Source: Sphaerulina vaccinii
Taxonomy: Eukaryota; Ascomycota; Dothideomycetes; Mycosphaerellales; Mycosphaerellaceae
Assembly (NCBI GenBank): GCA_022570795.1
Contig: JAKUDP010000001.1
Coordinates: 3,100,001-3,164,000, forward strand
Length of the DNA stretch: 64,000 bases
Direction: 5' to 3'
Shown here one piece after another: positions 9,450 through 18,291 of this stretch. The translations under genes were made by a program, and so were the position numbers. The notes below the pieces were generated by a model, which made no database searches, was not told where the DNA came from, and was given only the letters and a program-made list of their open reading frames with translations. Within the stretch, counting starts at the first letter, position 1, and each line of letters begins with the position of its first letter.

Positions 9450-10370
9450 TCAAGACTGTCTTGAACCTTGAAGCGCTTGCCAACGCGCATCGCCGAACAA
9501 CATCTTATAACAGGGAAATTTCCATGTGTACACCGTTTGCACCATTTCTGTTCCGCCATAATGCTCATGCAACTCTTCTTTCATCTCCATCTCGCTACTG
9601 CAGACAACGTACGGTCCTAAACTTGCATTGGACCAGGCTGGAGAAAGACAGGCCAAGAAGTCTTTGTCTAGCGCGCGCTGTGTGCCTTCGGCAAATGCCT
9701 CTATGAGCTCTTGCCTCGGAGATGAACTGTCTGCAATATATTTATGAAACCTGGGGCAGGCGTGTTTTAGGTATTCATCATCGAAGAAGCAGACCAGGCT
9801 GTTGTCGCGTAGCAGCGCCTGGTGATTTAGTGGCAGCGACGACACCCAGTCGTAGACCCGATCCAGCTTGCCGTGGAAGCGACCACCGAAGTAGATCGAG
9901 AGCAATGAAGCGCGGATAGCCCATGACACCTGCAAAATCGCTGGTGGCTTGTAGGATTTATTGAGTGCAATCGGCACACCTTCGTCGAGGGTGAACGTCA
10001 GATCATAAATGGTACCCAGTATTGTAGAGCTCTTGCTGGATATAGTCGAGCCAAGCGCGAAGTACGCGCGTGCCATCCGGATCCGCCACTGCGGCATATG
10101 ATGGCCGGGAGCGCATAGTGCGAATTTGTGCCGTCGTCGATGGTGTCTACGTCCTTGGCAAGTAAAAGCTTCACGGGCCTGCTTGTCGAGTTGGTGAGGG
10201 ATATGCTGTTGATACTCGGAGAGCTTCCGAAAGTAGGTGAAGCCCCTTCTGTTCTGCAAACGCGAGGAGTTTTGAGCTCGAGCGATTGATTTGGTGGCCC
10301 ACGAGTTGTCTTCTCTCGAGATAAGGACAAGTGGAGCAGTCTTGCCTTGGTACTGACCAATTTTGCTCAT
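9450..10370 (-). CDS. hypothetical protein overlapping the TupA-like gene by ATGA
   Basis: A 306-codon frame whose ATG overlaps the TGA of the upstream TupA-like gene (ATGA at 10370-10367). The C-terminal two thirds, from about MPQWRIRMARAYFALGS, read as a coherent globular protein (YDWVSSLPLNHQALLRDN, CFFDDEYLKHACPRFHKY). The first 100 residues are less convincing, and two other minus-strand frames are open between 9998 and 10494. The true 5' end may therefore involve introns or a different start. No family, signal peptide or membrane segment recognised. The C-terminus lies close to a gene-free gap downstream of 9156. Confidence 0.4.
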   Translation of the reverse strand: MSKIGQYQGKTAPLVLISREDNSWATKSIARAQNSSRLQNRRGFTYFRKLSEYQQHIPHQLDKQAREAFTCQGRRHHRRRHKFALCAPGHHMPQWRIRMARAYFALGSTISSKSSTILGTIYDLTFTLDEGVPIALNKSYKPPAILQVSWAIRASLLSIYFGGRFHGKLDRVYDWVSSLPLNHQALLRDNSLVCFFDDEYLKHACPRFHKYIADSSSPRQELIEAFAEGTQRALDKDFLACLSPAWSNASLGPYVVCSSEMEMKEELHEHYGGTEMVQTVYTWKFPCYKMLFGDARWQALQGSRQS

Positions 10371-11380
10371 AGGCGACTCCGCTTACGACGGGATCGCCCA
10401 TTGTCAGACCTGAGACGTAGGCTATGTTGAACATCGAAATCGTCCTGGTCAGCAACAGTGAACAGAGGCAATCCAGCTTTCCAGTATTTCCCATAGTCGC
10501 TTAAAATCTTCTGTGCGACTGATCCCCTGAGCCACCTCGCAAATACCAGAGCAGTGTCATGGCTCGCAGAACCCCTCCTATCGCTATTGACAGCAACAAG
10601 CGCGGAGCAAGGATTCAACAGTTCCTCCCCACCTTCGATATGTGCTACCAGACTCACAATCATACCGTCCTGTTTCGCTGTTAAAAACGTAGCGCGATCA
10701 GTCAAGAGGAACGCCTGCTCTTTCTCCGCTTTCACTAAAGCCTCATAAGGCGTCAAGGGATCTATCTTGATCCAGTCCGGCTGGTCTCTCGAATTGTCGA
10801 CTCCAGCAGCTCGCCACAGTCTCTGTTCTTTCGCGAAAGTCGCAGAACCATCACCACGACTGTGAAACAGCCAAATGCCGTCTCTGTCCTGACCGTTATG
10901 ATCCGCGATCTCCTTCAGCGCTGGTCCAATAGCTTCCGCTTCGAGCTTGATGTTCGCAGGCCCAACAAGAATGAAATGATCATTGAACACTCTCCCAACA
11001 CGCTCTGCCCAGCCTTCGGCAAATGAGATATCTTCATTCTCAGGCTCATAGGTTAGCGCAACCTGCACAACATCTGCTAACAGCGCAATCTGGCTGTGTC
11101 GAGAGTGATTCGAAACCCAGCCAATACGGAAGTCGTTTCCATGTGTGGCAATGAATGCTTCGGCTGAGACTTTGAGAACACCAGTATATCCTGCACCACC
11201 ATTTCCGACACGGAACCTGATAGGGTGAGATGGAGATCCGTAGACTTCTTGGTCAGTCAAGCTGATCGATTCGGAGCCAGCAGGACCATCGCCAGTGTGG
11301 AGAAGTTGGGAGTCGTGATATCGTCGAACCCAAGAATCTGAAATGGCAATCCGGTCCCGCCGAGGGAGTGCAGTCATCAT
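10367..11380 (-). CDS. TupA-like tungstate/oxyanion-binding protein (PBP-like), fungal
   Basis: Start is the ATG pair at 11380/11377 (MMTALPRRDR), giving about 337 aa; the frame is open further upstream without ATG. The sequence follows the bacterial TupA/WtpA-type tungstate-binding fold. It has RFRVGNGGAGYTGVLKVSAEAF near the start (lobe 1), DHFILVGPANIKLEA, then SRGDGSATFAKEQRLWRAAG (oxyanion-binding loop), FLLTDRATFL and LLNPCSALVAVN, and a closing DYGKYWKAGLPLF. In bacteria this protein delivers tungstate to an ABC transporter. Fungi lack that transporter, and homologues of this family do occur in ascomycetes with unknown function. No N-terminal signal peptide is visible in this model, so an intracellular role or a missed upstream exon are both possible. 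Bacterial ancestry is inferred. Confidence 0.75.
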   Translation of the reverse strand: MMTALPRRDRIAISDSWVRRYHDSQLLHTGDGPAGSESISLTDQEVYGSPSHPIRFRVGNGGAGYTGVLKVSAEAFIATHGNDFRIGWVSNHSRHSQIALLADVVQVALTYEPENEDISFAEGWAERVGRVFNDHFILVGPANIKLEAEAIGPALKEIADHNGQDRDGIWLFHSRGDGSATFAKEQRLWRAAGVDNSRDQPDWIKIDPLTPYEALVKAEKEQAFLLTDRATFLTAKQDGMIVSLVAHIEGGEELLNPCSALVAVNSDRRGSASHDTALVFARWLRGSVAQKILSDYGKYWKAGLPLFTVADQDDFDVQHSLRLRSDNGRSRRKRSRL

Positions 11381-11639
11381 GAACAGTGGTCGTCGTAAAG
11401 TGCCTGAAGAGGGTGAGTGATAAAGTGCTCCGGAGCCAAGATCCAAAAGAGATGGCTGAGGTATTCAATTGTTCCGATTGCGAAGTGTTCTACATATTTT
11501 TCCATAGCAGCGTGAGCTGACGAAGACCTGAAGTCAGCGTTTGTTACTCAAACACCGACAAAGCCCGACCATCCTGGTCAGCGATACGATCATGGTAGCA
11601 TAACTTTCTGTGCATAACAATGCAATTACGAGCCATAAC

Positions 11640-11720
11640 GTCCTGCGGATTGCTATAACACTTCTATCGCGTCGTCGTTGCTGGTCCCATTCGTCCTGGC
11701 TCCGAGAGTCTCTTCCTCCC
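11640..11720 (-). repeat. degenerate copy of the RVB2 3' coding end
   Basis: On the minus strand, a stretch ending in TAG at about 11655 aligns with the last 66 nt of RVB2 at roughly three quarters identity. Shared blocks include ACTCTCGG, CAGCAACG, GCGAT and TAG. Read in the matching frame it gives TLGARTNGTSNDDAIEVL-stop against the real TLGAITNGNSNGDAMEMS-stop. A one-base indel upstream breaks the frame. This looks like an old partial duplication of the gene tail. Confidence 0.55.
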
Positions 11721-11777
11721 GATGCTTGGTACATCTCGCATTCCAATTCGTAGAAATAGCTTGCAACTGTCTCTATC

Positions 11778-12029
11778 TCACTCCATCTTTTTACCTGATC
11801 TAGTCTTCTTCTCCAGCTCCACTGGATCAAATACAGTGTGAGGAACTGGGAAAGCAGCGAGTTCCGTCTCCATTCTCTTCTTTTTCCTCGGAGATGGTGC
11901 AGAAGAACTGGTAGGAGCATCACCCATCGGCAGATCGTCGACAGCGTCAACAAGGACACTGGCAGGAAGATCCACAGTAGGCTTCGGCTCCTCCTCAGAC
12001 GGCGCGAAAAACCTGGCTGGAGCGTCATC
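11778..12029 (-). other. 84-codon open frame directly following and in phase with the RVB2 stop
   Basis: Immediately after the RVB2 TAG, the same frame stays open for 84 codons (from DDAPARFFAPSEEEPKP to EKKTRSGKKME-stop) with protein-like composition. It has no ATG at its start; the first in-frame Met is MGDAPTSSS. Its GCTCCTACCAG(T)TCTTCT segment near 11920 nearly matches RVB2 coding at about 12172. Options are a decayed duplicate of the RVB2 tail, an exon of an unannotated transcript, or stop-codon readthrough. The stop context (TAG G) is not the classic TGA CTA readthrough signal. Confidence 0.4.
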
Positions 12030-13451
12030 CTACGACATCTCCATCGCATCGCCGTTGCTGTTTCCGTTCGTGATGGCCCCGAGAGTTACGCCTCCATCGT
12101 CACCAATCAGCCTATTCTCAAACTGAGTCACAAACTTCACACTTCGCGCTGGGTCGTAGAAGAGCTGGTAGGAGCGCTTTACATCGCTGACCTCAACTTC
12201 TTTTGCTCTGCGCTTTTGCGCCAGCAGATTCGATGTTGTGATGAGATTGCTTGCATATCGTAGTCCAGTTTCTGAGCCAATCTTGGTGAGCGCGGCCATG
12301 GCATCTGCTGAGATGTCGATGTCCTCTTCGAGTGCGCGCAGCTGCAAGATATCACGAATCTCTTGGTCTTGGTACGGCTGTGTTGAGATGATGACCACGC
12401 GATCTAAGAAGTCGAGTGGCAGTCCATGGGGACTCTTGTAGTTTGTGCCTCGGATCGTCGTTGTACCACGATTCGATGCCATGATGATAATCGGTGCCAA
12501 TTCGTCCTCGAGAGCGCGATTGATGAAGCTGAAGCATTCAATGTCGAGCATGTGGACTTCGTCGATGAACAATACGCCAGGCACGATCTCGGCTTTTCCT
12601 TCTTCCTTCCACTCTGCGACCTTGGTGTTGATCTGTTCGCGAACCTCGGATCTAATCTCACCAGTATCACCAGAGAAGAGTGCTAGGAAGCCTTGCGTCC
12701 GGCTATTGATCACATCGATCTCGTGTAGTGACACAGTGTGTACAGTTTCTCGGCGTACTTGCAGCTCGCCATCGGGACACTGTATGAATTTAGCGTCCGA
12801 GCCTACCGCATCGTAGTCGCGACTTCTGGTGTAGCTTCGTCCCAGCTTTGTGATGCGGCCGCTGGCTTTGTCGATACTAATAATATCGCCTGCCATGACC
12901 TTCTCCTTGGTCATGCTGTCGATCATGCGAGTGCCCATATCGTATAATGTCTCCATATCTGTAGTCTTGAGCGTCAACTTGCCGCTCTTGTTGTTGCCAG
13001 TGACAGATCTATCGATCTGAATCTCCACGACTTCTCCTTCGATGACTTCGCTCTCTTCTCGTATCCGCACAGCGATGGACTTGCGGAATGCTTGCTCTAG
13101 CGCCTCTGTTTTGCTCATTTCCATGCTGAAGATTTCAGAAGATGCCAGCGCTGTGAATGGCACATCTTCACCCAACTCTTTGCTCAGTCCAATCGCAATC
13201 GCCGTCTTTCCTGTACTGGGAGGACCAGAGATGAGCACTGCGCGACCAGCGATCTTGCCCTCCTTGACCATTTGCAGGATCACACCCGCAGCCTTTCGAG
13301 CCTGCTGTTGACCCACAAGACCACCTGCTGTGGGTTTCGGCGTGAGCGTGTCGGGCGTGAGACCCAGACCTCGTACGTGTGAGTGCGCTGCGATGAGGTT
13401 GAGTCCCTGTCGCTCTTTCGAGTCGGAGATTGTGGTGATGGGTGCAGCCAT
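12030..13451 (-). CDS. RVB2: RuvB-like AAA+ ATPase 2 (Reptin)
   Basis: 473 aa, the usual length, intronless. Reptin forms a hetero-hexamer or dodecamer with Rvb1 and acts in INO80, SWR1 and R2TP chromatin-remodelling and chaperone complexes in the nucleus. Seen directly: Walker A GPPSTGKT at residues 76-83, the OB-like domain II insertion (about 125-240, with VVEIQIDRSV), Walker B LFIDEVHMLD at about 294-303, sensor-1 MASNRG, and the arginine-finger and sensor-2 region LDRVVIISTQPY to GLRYASNLI. The C-terminus YDPARSVKFV is typical of the family. It is divergent from the GID5/ARMC8-like gene over a 320-bp promoter. The same frame continues open for 84 codons after the stop. Confidence 0.96.
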   Translation of the reverse strand: MAAPITTISDSKERQGLNLIAAHSHVRGLGLTPDTLTPKPTAGGLVGQQQARKAAGVILQMVKEGKIAGRAVLISGPPSTGKTAIAIGLSKELGEDVPFTALASSEIFSMEMSKTEALEQAFRKSIAVRIREESEVIEGEVVEIQIDRSVTGNNKSGKLTLKTTDMETLYDMGTRMIDSMTKEKVMAGDIISIDKASGRITKLGRSYTRSRDYDAVGSDAKFIQCPDGELQVRRETVHTVSLHEIDVINSRTQGFLALFSGDTGEIRSEVREQINTKVAEWKEEGKAEIVPGVLFIDEVHMLDIECFSFINRALEDELAPIIIMASNRGTTTIRGTNYKSPHGLPLDFLDRVVIISTQPYQDQEIRDILQLRALEEDIDISADAMAALTKIGSETGLRYASNLITTSNLLAQKRRAKEVEVSDVKRSYQLFYDPARSVKFVTQFENRLIGDDGGVTLGAITNGNSNGDAMEMS

Positions 13452-13771
13452 TGTGCTTGGAGTATGCGCTCCTGGCGCTGACTTTCGATATTCCTTCTCT
13501 GGTGATGTGGATTGGCGCTTCGTGTGGGAGTGATGGTGCGGTCTACTGGGTGAAGCAGGATGATTCCAGAGGTTGATGGTGTTGTTGTACAGTGTAGCTC
13601 TTCAGGACAAAGTCAGGATCGCGAACCAGGCGCGACTTCCCGCCAAGCACGGTGATGCCTGCCACTTTGGGACATCACCTCACGACATCTCAAACACAAA
13701 CACATCAAGTATTTACTTGACAAGTAACACTCAGCTCGAATGAGAGATCTTCGGAGGTCGCGGCACTAATC
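13452..13771. promoter_or_regulatory. bidirectional promoter between RVB2 and the ARMC8/GID5-like gene
   Basis: A 320-bp divergent intergenic region with no internal ORF of interest. The CACATCAAGTATTTACTTGACAAG segment (about 13702-13725) contains a small AAGTATTTACTT imperfect palindrome. No transcription-factor assignment is made. Confidence 0.5.
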
Positions 13772-16741
13772 ATGGTTCAAGGACCATCCTTTGCAGCCAT
13801 CAGCGCACTCGGCGACCTTGCAACACCAGTCCATGAGAGGCTACGAGTCGCTAAGCATCTCAAGAACCTCATCGTCGGCCACGATCAGCGCAAAGAGCTC
13901 GCCGTACGTCATGGAGTAGTTCAACCGCTCGCAGATATAATTGCCTCCGGCTCGAAGGGGAAACGAAGACTGGAACTGAACGGTGTCTCCTTGAGTGCCC
14001 ATAAAGACCACGCCACTGCTGAGGAGGATCTGAAGCTGCAAGCCATTCTCATCATCGGGAGTCTGGCATCGGGAGGCCAATCACAGCCTCTCTGCGCTGC
14101 TAATGTTCCAAAGCTTCTGGTGGAGATATTGTCGGGAGAGAATGGAGGACGTCTGGTGACTGCCACACTGCAGGCACTCAAAGCACTAGCCACATACTGG
14201 TCAACAACAGAAGAATTTCCTTCGAGTCTGGACGTGGACTATGATTTCTGGCAATCTCTATTCAACGTTGACAGCCTTCAAGTCTTTCAAGCACTGCTGG
14301 GCTCGGCTACCAGGACACAGACATCGCAACAGCAGCTCAAATTAGTCGCCGATATATTGGCTACACTGCCGCAGTACAGTTGCTCGGGCCCCAAGTCTCT
14401 GATCACGAATCGTGGTCTTGTCGATACACTTGCCTCCCTACTTGCAGCTCATGCTGTCGAGAACAAGATTGTCTGGTATCGTGGCAGTAGCTCGCATCTT
14501 CCGTCAGCTCCGTCTGAGGCATCGCTTCCGAGCATTCTAGCAGCGATTGCATCTATAATCACTGGCTCCAACTATCGAGCACACCGCTTTGTGCATGCGT
14601 CTGCTGTTCGCAATCTCTTCCTGAACTCAGGAGCAGACAGTACCGGCCAGCGTGCTATGCTTAGCGCCAGAAATGGCTTTGCAAGCCCGCACGAGAGTAA
14701 ATTGCCACCTCTACACATTCCAGCCACCAAGACCGTGTCGCACAGTCCAGCTTCGAGTGTCTTCCCGGCACTGAAGACTTTGCAGAGCTCAAAGCATGGC
14801 AATGGACACGGCAATGGAGACGTGTCAAATCTGATCAGCGACATTGATCACTCAAACGCAGTATGTGGCTGGCTCTTGGTCCTGGCTAGGTCTCTGCGTG
14901 GCTGTGATCGACTTGCTGCCCTGCGCCTTCTAGCCCTTGTCTCGAACGCCATCGATGCCGACCCTGCAGGAAGCTCGACGAAAACCGAGTTTGGGCACAA
15001 GACCAAAGAACGACACAGGCAGCTGGCTCTATTGGGCGTTCCATTAGCCGTGCAACTTGTACAGATAGCCAACGATAGCAAGCCGACGGACAAGACCGCC
15101 GAGCAGGAGAGCCTCAAAGCGATTAAGGAACAGGCATGCAGTGTCCTAGGATTACTGATTGGCGGCGTGAAAGATCTGCAAATAGCGGCTGTGGAAGCCG
15201 GAGCTGTCAAGCATGTCTGCGCGCTCCTGAAGAAGAGCTTTGACAATGTCACACCAGCGAGACCAATGTGGTCTGCACACTCAAATTTGCAACAAACCGC
15301 GAATGCTCCAAGCTCGTGTCAGCCTGGCAAGGTCACACTTCCGCCAGAGATTAGTCATGCAATGCGTTGTCGGGAGAGTGCATTGCGAGGGATAGAAGCC
15401 CTCGCTGCAAGAGAAGACACTCATCGCAAAGCTATCATTGACTCGGGCGTTGTCAGTTGCATCGTGGATTCGCTCAAGCCACTCCCGGAGCATGCTCAAC
15501 TTGATGCGCACGGGAGGACCAGACTCACACCAAAGGACGGCAACACGGCTCGGGTTATACTTGCTGCCTGTAGCGCAGCTCAATCTATGTCAAGAAGCGT
15601 TACTGTCCTGCGGACAAGCTTAATCGATGGTGGTATCGCCAAGCCACTCATCACGCTCCTCAACCACGAACTCCTCGAAGTGCAGATAGCGGCTACCGAT
15701 GTCTGCATTAATCTGCTACCTGACTTCAGCCCCATGCGAGAGGACTTGTCTGAAGGCAATGTGATCCGCACGCTTACCCAACATACTCGAAGCAATTCAC
15801 AAGCATTGCGGCTTTCTAGTCTATGGGCACTAAAACATCTGGTGCATAGCTGTCCCAAAGAGACGAAGCTTACAGTTCTTGAGGAGTTAGGTACCGGCTG
15901 GCTTGTCGGTATTATCCAAGGCGAACAGCGAGAAAGCCTTGGCGGTGGAGTCAGCGTTGGGCTCAGCACTCCGAACGCTGCTGGAGAGCAAGTTGACTTG
16001 CTGAATCCCTCTTCAATGGACCTCGACGAACCCAGCAACGACACAGAAGAGGCCATGGACGAAAATGACGACGACGGCGAGGTTATGTTTGATGAAGCCT
16101 CGAGCACACACTACCAATCATCGTCACTTCGATCTACACTCAATCCACCACCGCCTGCATTCAGCAGCAAGCGCTATCTCTCAAGTATACGAGAGATGGA
16201 GCAAGGCGGAGAGTATACATCAAGACGAAACGAAGCAGAAATACAGATACAAGCTCTCGATTTCATTCGAAACTTTATCAATGGTGAAGACTGCACTGCG
16301 CTTTCCGATCACTTGATGAGTACCATCGGCAGTGCCAAGGTCTACGAACTCCTCACGTCAAAGCTCTCGCCTGTGACTCGCTCTGGTGGCCGACAAGTCT
16401 ACAACACTACTGGCCTCGTGCTCAGCACAATACACGTCCTGGTACATCTAGCGAACGCTTCGGCGAAACATCGACAACTGCTTGTTGCGCAGAGGCCACT
16501 ACTGCAGGCTTTGTTGCCTCATTTCAATCATCTTGAGCATTCTGTCAGAGTCATGTGCGTCTGGGTAGTGAACTCGCTCACGTTCATTGAAGATGGAGAT
16601 GATCGACGAGATGCACGCCAGAGATCACAGGAGCTCAAGTCGGTGGGGATCGAGCAGGCTGTGAGGAACTTGCAGACCGATGCTAATCTTGATGTACGAG
16701 AACGTGTGAAGACAGCTATAAGGCAATTTGAGGCACTTTGA
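13772..16741 (+). CDS. gid5: armadillo-repeat GID E3 ligase subunit (ARMC8 / Vid28 / Gid5-like)
   Basis: A single-exon 989-aa all-helical armadillo protein. The N-terminus (ERLRVAKHLKNLIVGHDQRK followed by ELAVRHGVVQPL) and the C-terminus (VRVMCVWVVNSLTFIEDGDD, then ELKSVGIEQAVRNL and RERVKTAIRQF) match the ARMC8/Vid28 pattern. In that family the subunit holds Gid4-type substrate receptors on the GID/CTLH ubiquitin ligase, which removes gluconeogenic enzymes on glucose return. Length is close to yeast Vid28 and longer than human ARMC8, because of low-complexity insertions (about 300-340) and an acidic loop (about 745-775, EEAMDENDDDGEVMFDE). No membrane segments. Assignment rests on end motifs and length; a general armadillo protein is the alternative. 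Confidence 0.75.
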   Translation: MVQGPSFAAISALGDLATPVHERLRVAKHLKNLIVGHDQRKELAVRHGVVQPLADIIASGSKGKRRLELNGVSLSAHKDHATAEEDLKLQAILIIGSLASGGQSQPLCAANVPKLLVEILSGENGGRLVTATLQALKALATYWSTTEEFPSSLDVDYDFWQSLFNVDSLQVFQALLGSATRTQTSQQQLKLVADILATLPQYSCSGPKSLITNRGLVDTLASLLAAHAVENKIVWYRGSSSHLPSAPSEASLPSILAAIASIITGSNYRAHRFVHASAVRNLFLNSGADSTGQRAMLSARNGFASPHESKLPPLHIPATKTVSHSPASSVFPALKTLQSSKHGNGHGNGDVSNLISDIDHSNAVCGWLLVLARSLRGCDRLAALRLLALVSNAIDADPAGSSTKTEFGHKTKERHRQLALLGVPLAVQLVQIANDSKPTDKTAEQESLKAIKEQACSVLGLLIGGVKDLQIAAVEAGAVKHVCALLKKSFDNVTPARPMWSAHSNLQQTANAPSSCQPGKVTLPPEISHAMRCRESALRGIEALAAREDTHRKAIIDSGVVSCIVDSLKPLPEHAQLDAHGRTRLTPKDGNTARVILAACSAAQSMSRSVTVLRTSLIDGGIAKPLITLLNHELLEVQIAATDVCINLLPDFSPMREDLSEGNVIRTLTQHTRSNSQALRLSSLWALKHLVHSCPKETKLTVLEELGTGWLVGIIQGEQRESLGGGVSVGLSTPNAAGEQVDLLNPSSMDLDEPSNDTEEAMDENDDDGEVMFDEASSTHYQSSSLRSTLNPPPPAFSSKRYLSSIREMEQGGEYTSRRNEAEIQIQALDFIRNFINGEDCTALSDHLMSTIGSAKVYELLTSKLSPVTRSGGRQVYNTTGLVLSTIHVLVHLANASAKHRQLLVAQRPLLQALLPHFNHLEHSVRVMCVWVVNSLTFIEDGDDRRDARQRSQELKSVGIEQAVRNLQTDANLDVRERVKTAIRQFEAL

Positions 16742-17089
16742 AGGTAGAACGGCATGGGTAGGTATGTCGGTGGACTGGCTGTATCATAACTTTAGCATCT
16801 GCATAATCCATCATGGCAGCTTGACATACAGGTTGCACGCGGAAGCTGTTATGTCCTTAAGCACTCCATTTCTGTATGGGGTATGTACACTATGGCATCT
16901 GCTGCACAAAGCTTCCGATCATTCCGTGCCACTCGATCGCTTAGTTCTGGTAGCTGTAGTGTTGCGTCGTGCACACCTGACATCGAGCAGTATATACATG
17001 CTGACTGTCCACCTCCAGATCACTCGTGTGGTTGTTCGCCGCAAGTTAGGCATTCGGCGACTCGTTCGAAGCGTGATGCTTGAGTCCGC
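16742..17089. other. convergent 3' intergenic region
   Basis: Lies between the stops of the ARMC8-like gene (+) and the BTB gene (-). It presumably holds both 3' UTRs. Nothing else is recognised. Confidence 0.4.
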
Positions 17090-18291
17090 CTAGAACGTAC
17101 CGCGCTCGACCGAGTTGCCGCACAAAGTGTTTCGACACTCGAGCTTATAGCCATTCGGTCCGTGTCTGTGCAAGTCGAACTTGCCCTGGCAACGACGGCA
17201 TCCTTGAATGCGGTAGAGCAGCTTCAGTTGCTCCACAACATCCTCATGAGTGCCCATCTTCGTCTTGCACTCGTCAAGCTCGTCCTTGGCTTTGGTCAGT
17301 TTGCGCTCAAGCTCATCCGCGGTCCGGCCGGCAGCCTTGAGCTCATCCTCGCGGGTGAGCAGAGTAGCCTTATTGTCCGTGAGCTCACGTTCAATCCGAG
17401 CTGCTTTGGCCACTTCCTCCTTGTGCTTCGCTTCTTCTTTCTTGGCAGCTATCAGAGAGTTCATCTGTCGCTCAACCTGCTCACTCTTTCTATCCAGCTT
17501 GATCTTGATACTGTCAAGCTCGTCCGTCAGGCTCTTGATCTGCTCCTCATGCTTGTCATCGTGCTTATCCTGCCCCTTCTTCACATCGTCTTCGAAGTGG
17601 GCCAGCAGTCCGGGAACGAACTTGACGGCAAATTTTCGAATGGAGATATCTTGAATCAAAGCTTCGGCGAACTTTTCGTCCCGCAGTAGAGCCTCCTTGT
17701 GCTTGAAGGCCATGCCCAAGCTCTTGTCAAGGAGCGCCGTGTTTTCTCTTCCATTCGTGAGGAAACAGACTCGCTGTAGCAAGGTGGTGAAAATCGTAGT
17801 GTCGATCGTATCGGCCGAGTCTGCTTCAGCTGCGAACCTGCCTACTGCGTGTGACACGAGCTCTGGGATGTCGTATGAGACTGCGACAGCAACAACGTTG
17901 GCATGCACAACGAGCGTATTCTCTTTGCTGAAGTGAATGAGATTGTCGGTAGGATCGCCGCTGTCTGGTGTGGTGTACTCCTCCCCATAGAAGAATTCAA
18001 AGAGTCTCTCCATGCTCTCTGCGTCGTTCTCATCATCCTTGATGACAGTTTTCCCATCCACCTGCGGAAACTCGTCAGCTGAAGGACGCAGCTGAATGTG
18101 CGCTAGTCTCTTACCACTTCTCCCTCACCGCAGGCCACCCTCATAACGGCAGACTTGCATATTGCGGCGCGATGGACGCCGAATGTGGCGTCTCCGCATC
18201 TGAACTCGAGGTCCGCGTATTCCGGTAGAAGGAACTTATTGCTGAACACTCTGACGCGCGCCATGTCTGGCTGGCTTTCTTGATCTGACAT
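17090..18291 (-). CDS. BTB/POZ protein with coiled coil and C-terminal zinc-ribbon-like motif
   Basis: Exon 1 18291-18115 and exon 2 18061-17090, joined across a 53-nt GTAAGA...GCAG intron; about 382 aa. The N-terminal 110 residues are a fungal BTB domain: YADLEFRCGDATFGVHRAAIC, spliced to DGKTVIKDDENDAESMERLF and FYGEEY. The intron sits in the middle of the BTB fold, a common position. After the BACK-like helices comes a long Lys/Glu-rich coiled coil (about 215-345). The C-terminus has a CxxC ... CxxxxC pattern (CRRCQGKFDLHRHGPNGYKL followed by ECRNTLCGN) that could bind zinc. BTB proteins usually dimerise and may recruit cullin-3; the coiled coil and metal site here are unusual. No start upstream of MSDQES is needed. 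Confidence 0.75.

Larger units (their letters stand above)
11381..12029. other. interval downstream of RVB2 holding tail duplicate and open frame
   Basis: Contains the degenerate copy of the RVB2 3' end (about 11640-11720) and an 84-codon frame in phase with RVB2 after its stop (11778-12029), both listed separately. The rest is presumed promoter of the TupA-like gene. A long minus-strand frame (11534-12049) covers the interval but is mixed in character. Confidence 0.4.

Noticed and set aside
12020..12035. Programmed readthrough of the RVB2 stop to give a peroxisomal isoform
   Set aside because: The stop context is TAG G rather than TGA CTA, and the extension ends KKME, not a PTS1 tripeptide.
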